DNA of 64,000 nt, from positions 186,001-250,000 of the forward strand of contig JHWS01000003.1 in NCBI GenBank assembly GCA_000687675.1, given 5' to 3'. The position numbers and the translations under genes are program-made. The notes below the pieces were generated by a model. It worked only from the letters and a program-made list of their open reading frames with translations. It was not told where the DNA came from and did no database searches. Position 1 is the stretch's first letter. Every line of letters starts with the position of its first letter. Shown in pieces: positions 59,107 through 64,000 of this stretch. Origin of the DNA: Lachnospiraceae bacterium NC2008 (GTDB lineage Bacteria; Bacillota; Clostridia; Lachnospirales; Lachnospiraceae).

Positions 59107-60204
59107 ATGATGATACCAGGCAGGAAGAAGGCGGCTAAAGGTGACGGCAGACTGCTACTTCCGGATATTCTTAAAGGATTTGCTATAGTACTTGTTATTG
59201 TAGGCCATTGCATTCAGGAAACGAATGGAATGGCTTATTCTTCTGCTACCCTATTTTTTCAAAATAAGGTTTATCAGTTTATTTACAGTTTTCATATGCC
59301 GCTATTTATGCTTATTTGTGGTTACTTCTCTTATGTAGGAGTAAGTAAGGCTAAGACTGTAAAAGGGAAAGTGCTTTGCATCTGGAGAAAGGTATATACC
59401 TGTCTGATTCCGGTTTACTTTTGGACTGCCATGGAGGTAGCGAGAGCCTGTTATTATAACAGCAAGCAGGATGGTTGGCAGTTTAGGTTTGGACCTGTAT
59501 TTAAGGCATATCTTAAGTTGTGCCCAAAGAACTTCTGGTTTTTATGGGCTGTGCTTATATGCTTCTTAGTTACCTTTATTATTCATTTTGTATTTAAAGA
59601 TAGCTTTATAGTTTATGGAATCTTGTATATTGTTATGTTCTTCTTACCGGACAGCAACAATATGAACGTATACGAGTTTATGCTTCCTTTCTTTGTTGCT
59701 GGTTTTCTTTATAAGAAGTATGAAGAAGGCGATAGAGTTAAGAGGTGTAAGGATTTCTATTTTAAGCACAGGCTGGCTGTTTTACTTGGAGCTGCCCTGG
59801 CATTTGCCTTATTATTCCTTGTTTATAATGACAAGATTCTCATATATGTAAGCGGTTACAACATCCACAATGCCAATCCTGTTAAGATGGTTGGAGCTGA
59901 TGTGTACCGTATGGTTATAGGTTTTGTAGGGAGTTTGTTCTTTATCCTTTTATTCGATTGTATAAAGAACAGATTTGGAAACTTCCACTTCCCAGTACTT
60001 ACAGCTATGGGCAAGGTTAGTATGGGTATGTACATTATTCAGACATACATCATATTACTTGTAATCAAGCCGTATACCCTTGATAATACTTATTCTTTGG
60101 CTAGGTCGGTGGAGTTTGGACTGGTAGCATCGGCAGGAAGTCTTATTCTTGCGTATTTACTGTCTATCATTCCTGTGATAAAGTATAGCGTTGGTAAGAG
60201 ATAA
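59107..60204 (+). CDS. Membrane acyltransferase (acyltransferase-3 family)
   Basis: About 365 residues with about ten membrane helices. The opening LLPDILKGFAIVLVIVGHCIQ contains the His of the acyltransferase-3/fucose-4-O-acetylase family, and YSFHMPLFMLICGYFSY is the second signature. It starts two bases after the NUDIX stop (ATG 59107 or 59110). It probably acetylates a cell-surface polysaccharide. The frame is open upstream to 59050, but that part overlaps NUDIX. Confidence 0.88.
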   Translation: MMIPGRKKAAKGDGRLLLPDILKGFAIVLVIVGHCIQETNGMAYSSATLFFQNKVYQFIYSFHMPLFMLICGYFSYVGVSKAKTVKGKVLCIWRKVYTCLIPVYFWTAMEVARACYYNSKQDGWQFRFGPVFKAYLKLCPKNFWFLWAVLICFLVTFIIHFVFKDSFIVYGILYIVMFFLPDSNNMNVYEFMLPFFVAGFLYKKYEEGDRVKRCKDFYFKHRLAVLLGAALAFALLFLVYNDKILIYVSGYNIHNANPVKMVGADVYRMVIGFVGSLFFILLFDCIKNRFGNFHFPVLTAMGKVSMGMYIIQTYIILLVIKPYTLDNTYSLARSVEFGLVASAGSLILAYLLSIIPVIKYSVGKR

Positions 60205-60273
60205 TCACAAAAGGTGGTTAATGTTCCCTGTAAAGGGATGAATATATTGGCGGATAGCCAGAAGGAGATAATT

Positions 60274-60876
60274 ATGTATATAACTTGTTTAGACTTAGAA
60301 GGCGTACTTGTACCTGAGATTTGGATAGCATTTGCAGAGGCATCTGGTATTCCAGAACTTAAGAGAACTACAAGAGACGAGCCAGACTACGATAAGCTTA
60401 TGAAATGGAGACTTGGTATCCTTAAGGAGCATGGTCTTGGACTTAAGGAGATTCAGGATACTATCGCTAAGATTGATCCACTTCCAGGTGCTAAGAAGTT
60501 CCTTGATGAGCTTAGAAGCTTTACACAGGTTATTATTATTAGTGATACATTCTCACAGTTTGCTACTCCACTTATGGAAAAACTTGGATGGCCAACAATC
60601 TTCTGTAACTCTCTTGAAGTTGCAGATAATGGCGAGATTACAGGTTTCAAGATGAGATGCGAGAAGTCTAAGCTCACAACAGTTAAGGCTCTTCAGTCTA
60701 TCGGCTATGAGACAATTGCCAGCGGCGACAGCTACAATGACCTTGGTATGATCCTTAACAGCAAGGCTGGTTTCTTATTCAGAAGTACTGATGCTATTAA
60801 GAAGGATTATCCAGACCTTAAGGCATACGAAGAGTATGATGAACTCCTTGCAGCTATTAAGGAAGCTATGAACTAA
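60274..60876 (+). CDS. thrH: ThrH-type phosphoserine/homoserine phosphatase
   Basis: About 200 residues from ATG 60274 (AAGGAG eight bases upstream). HAD superfamily: motif I CLDLEGVLVPE, where the usual DxDxT/V is DLEGV as in ThrH; motif II VIIISDTFSQF; then KMRCEKSKLTTVKAL and motif III ASGDSYNDLGM. ThrH acts as phosphoserine phosphatase and can transfer phosphate to homoserine. The longer frame from 60214 lacks a ribosome site. It is followed after three bases by the pseudouridine synthase gene. Confidence 0.92.
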   Translation: MYITCLDLEGVLVPEIWIAFAEASGIPELKRTTRDEPDYDKLMKWRLGILKEHGLGLKEIQDTIAKIDPLPGAKKFLDELRSFTQVIIISDTFSQFATPLMEKLGWPTIFCNSLEVADNGEITGFKMRCEKSKLTTVKALQSIGYETIASGDSYNDLGMILNSKAGFLFRSTDAIKKDYPDLKAYEEYDELLAAIKEAMN

Positions 60877-60879
60877 GAT

Positions 60880-61638
60880 ATGAAATACAGAATTATACAT
60901 GAAGACAAAGATATAATTGTTGTATATAAAGAGGCCGGACTTGCTCTGGCCTCTGCTCATATTGGGCAGGAAGATTTGGTAAGTCTGCTTACAAAGTATA
61001 TTGTCAGGCAGGGGGCTGGAGCACGTTCGGTAGGTGCGAATGCCTGCGGGAAACCTGCTCACTCAGTAGGTGCCAATACTAGCAGTAAAGCTTCTTCAGG
61101 TGCCTGCGGAAAGCCTACAACTAATAATGTTCCATACCTTGGCGTTGTTCATAGATTAGATCAGCCTGTTAGCGGTCTTGTTGTATTTGCCAAGAATAAA
61201 GAGGCGGCTGCATTTTTATCGAAACAGGCAGCAGGTACTGATATGGAGAAGATATATGAGGCTACTGTTTATGGAAATCTTCCGAAGAAAGAAGGCGTGT
61301 TAGAGAACTACCTTATCAAGGATGGCAAAACTAACATGTCTTTGGTTTATGATGAGGAAGTACCTGAAGGCAAATATTCTAAGCTTGCTTATGAGGTTAT
61401 CTCTTCTGACGAGAAAACAGATACTGTTCGTATAAAACTGTACACAGGTCGTCATCATCAGATTCGTGCCCAGTTTGCCCATGCAGGATATCCCCTTCTT
61501 GGAGATGTAAAATATGCCGGCGAAGAAGTGTGCAAGTATTCAAAGACTTTAGGAATAAGATTTGTTAAACTTGAAGCAGTAGAACTTTCATTTATTCATC
61601 CAACCAGTAAGGAAAGAGTGAGGTTTAGTAGTAAGTGA
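60880..61638 (+). CDS. RluA-family pseudouridine synthase with repetitive insert
   Basis: 252 residues. The catalytic Asp is in GVVHRLDQPVSGLVVFAKN, with later YTGRHHQIRAQFAHAGYPLLGD and the N-terminal IIHEDKDIIVVYKEAGL. Between the first strand region and the catalytic motif is an odd insert (about residues 45-80). It is Gly/Ala/Ser/Cys-rich with repeating SVGAN and ACGKP units, absent from normal RluA proteins. rRNA or tRNA uridine target unknown. The stop overlaps the GTG start of the next gene. Confidence 0.9.
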   Translation: MKYRIIHEDKDIIVVYKEAGLALASAHIGQEDLVSLLTKYIVRQGAGARSVGANACGKPAHSVGANTSSKASSGACGKPTTNNVPYLGVVHRLDQPVSGLVVFAKNKEAAAFLSKQAAGTDMEKIYEATVYGNLPKKEGVLENYLIKDGKTNMSLVYDEEVPEGKYSKLAYEVISSDEKTDTVRIKLYTGRHHQIRAQFAHAGYPLLGDVKYAGEEVCKYSKTLGIRFVKLEAVELSFIHPTSKERVRFSSK

Positions 61639-62471
61639 GTAAGAGATTAGAGCGTTTAATTTCATATCTTATGATTATTGTTGGAGCGCTTGTTGCCAGC
61701 TTCTCAGTAGTATGCATTCTTATACCTAATGATGCTATCGATTATGGAACTGCTGGTATAGCTATTATTATTAGCAAACTCTCAGGTTTTAATCTTTCTC
61801 TTTGCGTGACTATTATATTTCTTCCTTTCTGGATTATGGGGACCAAGATTCTTGGCAAAAGATTTGGTCTAAGGGCACTTATCGGTATGTTAAGCTACTC
61901 TCTTGGCCTGTTTATGTTTGAAAATATTCCGTTTGAACTTAATACGGAGCATTTTCTTGCGGTAGCATTTGGCGGGGCAAGTCTTGGTGCAGGATTAGCC
62001 CTTATACTTAAGTTTGGTGGTTGTATAGATGGTTCTGAAATCTTTGCAAACATCATTATCTCAAAGCTGACAAAGAAAACAGGCAAGAACTACAGTATGA
62101 CTGCAATCCTTCTTATATTCAATGCCTGCGTTTACCTTGCAGTTTTTCTTCTTATTAATGCCAATGCAGCACTTATGAGTCTTCTGGTATACGTGGTTGC
62201 CACAACAGTGATTGATAAAGCTACTGACCACTTTGAAGCCATCAAGCAGGTTACCATCATAACCAAGAATCCTGATAAAATAATTGAAGAGATTAGAAAT
62301 AGCCTTAATAAAACCTGCACAGTTATGGATTCTTACGGTGTAATTGCAGGTGAGAATAAGACGCTGATTTGCTATATTAACTATTTTGAGTTACAGAAGA
62401 TGAAGGAAATTATATCTAAGAATAAAGGGGCCTTTAGTACAGTCTCTACAATTGATGAGATACTAAGGTAA
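61635..62471 (+). CDS. YitT-family membrane protein
   Basis: 278 residues. Five or six membrane helices (about 8-185, with PNDAIDYGTAGIAIIIS and LKFGGCIDGSEIFANII), then a cytosolic DUF2179 domain (about 195-278) ending MKEIISKNKGAFSTVSTI. Start is GTG 61635 in a GTGA overlap with the RluA-type stop, so translation is coupled. Function unknown; the family is widespread in Firmicutes. Confidence 0.92.
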   Translation: MSKRLERLISYLMIIVGALVASFSVVCILIPNDAIDYGTAGIAIIISKLSGFNLSLCVTIIFLPFWIMGTKILGKRFGLRALIGMLSYSLGLFMFENIPFELNTEHFLAVAFGGASLGAGLALILKFGGCIDGSEIFANIIISKLTKKTGKNYSMTAILLIFNACVYLAVFLLINANAALMSLLVYVVATTVIDKATDHFEAIKQVTIITKNPDKIIEEIRNSLNKTCTVMDSYGVIAGENKTLICYINYFELQKMKEIISKNKGAFSTVSTIDEILR

Positions 62472-62573
62472 AAAAGTTAGACTCAAGGTTAACATAAGTT
62501 GCATAATGAGTAGCATTTTAAATTTTTGTGAAGTAACTTGATTTATATCGAATAGAAAATTATACTAAATGTC

Positions 62574-63362
62574 ATGAAGATAGAGAAAGTTAATGACAAT
62601 CAAATAAGGTGTACGCTTACTAAAGATGAGTTAGCGCAAAGACAGCTAAAGATTAGTGAGATAGCTTATGGAAGCGAGAAGGCTAAGATGCTGTTTAAGG
62701 ATGTTATGCAGCAGGCAAGCTATGAATATGGCTTTGAAGCTGAAGATATCCCGCTTATGATAGAAGCTATTCCTATGAGTACGGGCTGTATCGTATTCAT
62801 CATAACTAAGGTTGAGGATCCGGAGGAACTGGATACAAGATTCTCTAAGTTTGCTCCATCTGTTCATGAAGATGATGAAGAAGATTATGAGGATAACCCA
62901 TACGAAGATAAGGATAGTGGCAATGTACTAAATGCTCTTCCGGGAGCTGTTTCAGATGTATTTGACCTCTTTAAGAAGATTACTGATAGTGCAGCTAAGC
63001 AGATGGGGGCTGGTGCTCCAGCAGCTAACCAGGGCAAAGCAGCTAAGCCAGGAGAAACTGCGGCTCAGATATCAATCCGCTTCTATTCATTCAACTCACT
63101 TGATTCAGTTATTAGCGCATGTAAGGTGCTTAATAACTTCTACAAGGGTGAAAGTTCACTATATAAAGATGAAGCATCTGGCAAGTATTATCTTCTTCTT
63201 ACAAGAGGACGCTTTGATCAGAAAGAATTCATCAAGGTTTGCAACATACTTCTTGAGTATGGTACTGCTGAAAAGACAACATCTGCATCGGTAGCATATC
63301 TTGAAGAACATTATGATCTTCTTGCTGCAAACAATGCTGTATTTGTTATGGCTCAGATTTAA
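62574..63362 (+). CDS. mecA: Adaptor protein MecA
   Basis: 262 residues. The N-terminal substrate-binding domain has MKIEKVNDNQIRCTLTKDEL and ASYEYGFE. A variable acidic linker (DEEDYEDNPYEDKD) follows, and the C-terminal ClpC-binding domain (about 165-262) has IRFYSFNSLDSVISACKVL and SYLYKD-like elements. MecA delivers substrates to ClpC/ClpP. Monocistronic, with a good terminator downstream. Confidence 0.92.
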   Translation: MKIEKVNDNQIRCTLTKDELAQRQLKISEIAYGSEKAKMLFKDVMQQASYEYGFEAEDIPLMIEAIPMSTGCIVFIITKVEDPEELDTRFSKFAPSVHEDDEEDYEDNPYEDKDSGNVLNALPGAVSDVFDLFKKITDSAAKQMGAGAPAANQGKAAKPGETAAQISIRFYSFNSLDSVISACKVLNNFYKGESSLYKDEASGKYYLLLTRGRFDQKEFIKVCNILLEYGTAEKTTSASVAYLEEHYDLLAANNAVFVMAQI

Positions 63363-63377
63363 TATATTGTAATTATT

Positions 63378-63408
63378 TCCCTGACAGACAACCTGTCAGG
63401 GATTTTTT
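63378..63408 (+). terminator. Terminator of mecA
   Basis: Stem TCCCTGACAG (63378-63387) with CTGTCAGGGA (63393-63402), then six T residues. Confidence 0.92.
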
Positions 63409-63410
63409 AT

Positions 63411-63448
63411 TAAAAAAAACGGCCCGGATTTCTCCGAGCCGCCTTTTT
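63411..63448 (-). terminator. Terminator of the acetate kinase gene
   Basis: On the minus strand a GC-rich stem (CGGCTCGGA with TCCGGGCCG, one mismatch) is followed by a run of eight T residues (63412-63419 as A on the + strand). Confidence 0.85.
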
Positions 63449-63462
63449 TCATAAGTTATATT

Positions 63463-64000
63463 CTATACAAGCTCTACTGTCTGTTTTGCAATTGCAAGCT
63501 CTTCGTTAGTAGGAACAATCATAACTGTTACCTTGCTGTCAGGAGTAGAAACTATTAAGTCCTCGCCGCGAATCTTAAGCTTCTCATCATCAACTGTAAC
63601 TCCAAGATATCCAAGATAATCACAGATACCTCTTCTTGCGCGGTAGTTGTTCTCGCCAACGCCTGCTGTAAGAGCGATGATATCTACACCCTGCATAGCT
63701 GCTACATAAGAACCGATGTATTTTGCTACGCGGTAGCAATATGTATCAAGAGCAAGTTTAGCATATTTGTTACCTGACTCCTCAAGCTCTGAAAGATCTC
63801 TAAAGTCGCTTGAAGCATAGTTTGAAAGACCATAAACACCAGACTTCTTATTGAGAACTGTGTTCATCTCAGCCGCTGTGATACCTTCCTTCTGGCAGAT
63901 GAAATCTACAATAGCTGGATCCATATCACCTGATCTTGTACCCATGATAAGTCCTTCAAGCGGGGTAAGTCCCATACTTGTATCAACACACTGTCCGTTT
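63463..64000 (-). CDS. ackA: Acetate kinase, C-terminal part (cut by window edge)
   Basis: The frame runs from beyond the right edge to a stop at 63463, about 179 residues visible. Motifs: CVDTSMGLTPLEGLIMGTRSG is the conserved phosphate-binding region split here across the internal Met at 63975, then GVYGLSNYASSDFRD and LTAGVGENNYRARRGIC. These are diagnostic of AckA. The Met at 63975 is not the true start. AckA converts acetyl-phosphate and ADP to acetate and ATP, normally with pta upstream (outside the window). Confidence 0.95.
   Translation of the reverse strand, partial: NGQCVDTSMGLTPLEGLIMGTRSGDMDPAIVDFICQKEGITAAEMNTVLNKKSGVYGLSNYASSDFRDLSELEESGNKYAKLALDTYCYRVAKYIGSYVAAMQGVDIIALTAGVGENNYRARRGICDYLGYLGVTVDDEKLKIRGEDLIVSTPDSKVTVMIVPTNEELAIAKQTVELV

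Overview
The window looks like chromosomal DNA of a low-GC anaerobic Firmicute, most likely Lachnospiraceae (Butyrivibrio/Pseudobutyrivibrio/Lachnospira type). The reasons are AT-rich DNA with strong AAGGAGG ribosome sites, MecA, YitT and DUF1700/DUF4097 proteins, a Re-citrate-synthase-like enzyme, GH16/GH5 beta-glucanases, GGDEF proteins with unusual sensor parts, and Rpn-type nucleases. The organism is inferred from protein families only. I saw no rRNA, tRNA or CRISPR array.

Layout. 1-3.8 kb is a decaying accessory region: the 3' end of a DinD-like gene, unknown genes, a SWIM zinc-finger gene, an ORF6N gene with striking palindromes, and two separate remnants of the C-terminus of the rRNA methyltransferase gene rlmD. 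3.8-9.4 kb is a run of small accessory genes on one strand: TetR regulator, DUF7662, PAP2 phosphatase, membrane XRE regulator, four GNAT acetyltransferases and a SAP/DUF6434 protein. 9.5-11.8 kb is a sulfur-assimilation operon (O-acetylhomoserine sulfhydrylase plus an AhpD-like protein). It is preceded by a Cys/Met-rich leader peptide and mutually exclusive RNA stems, a classical attenuator. 12-20.6 kb holds an aldehyde dehydrogenase, an ABC-2 exporter with its histidine kinase and response regulator, and a membrane GGDEF protein.

20.7-24 kb is a tandem duplication of a two-gene cassette: a zinc-ribbon membrane protein plus a small membrane protein. One copy carries a Q/Y/G-rich prion-like insert. 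24-28.9 kb has NAD synthetase followed by a condensation-fold acyltransferase, a DUF6320 protein and an alpha/beta hydrolase. 28.9-32.4 kb is a beta-glucan locus (AraC regulator, secreted GH16, cytosolic GH5). 32.5-38.4 kb has a MATE exporter and a second ABC-2 exporter with a kinase. That kinase has no adjacent regulator; a NarL-type regulator lies about 4.3 kb away on the other strand beyond unrelated genes (unknown membrane protein, Rpn nuclease, APH-like kinase, XRE protein).

43.5-48.6 kb has a PadR-DUF1700-DUF4097 operon, a Re-citrate-synthase-like gene and a DHH phosphoesterase. 48.6-54.6 kb is a defence-like island: a TIR-transmembrane-propeller receptor, fragments of an Rpn protein and of a DUF4143 ATPase, an HTH-MNT/HEPN toxin-antitoxin pair behind a perfect 22-bp palindrome, and an AAA ATPase gene behind three 29-bp repeats. 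54.6-64 kb is housekeeping-like: an ion-transporter permease, a soluble LacI-sensor/GGDEF protein, cyclophilin, NUDIX, acyltransferase, ThrH, RluA-type synthase, YitT, MecA, and the 3' part of acetate kinase running off the right edge.
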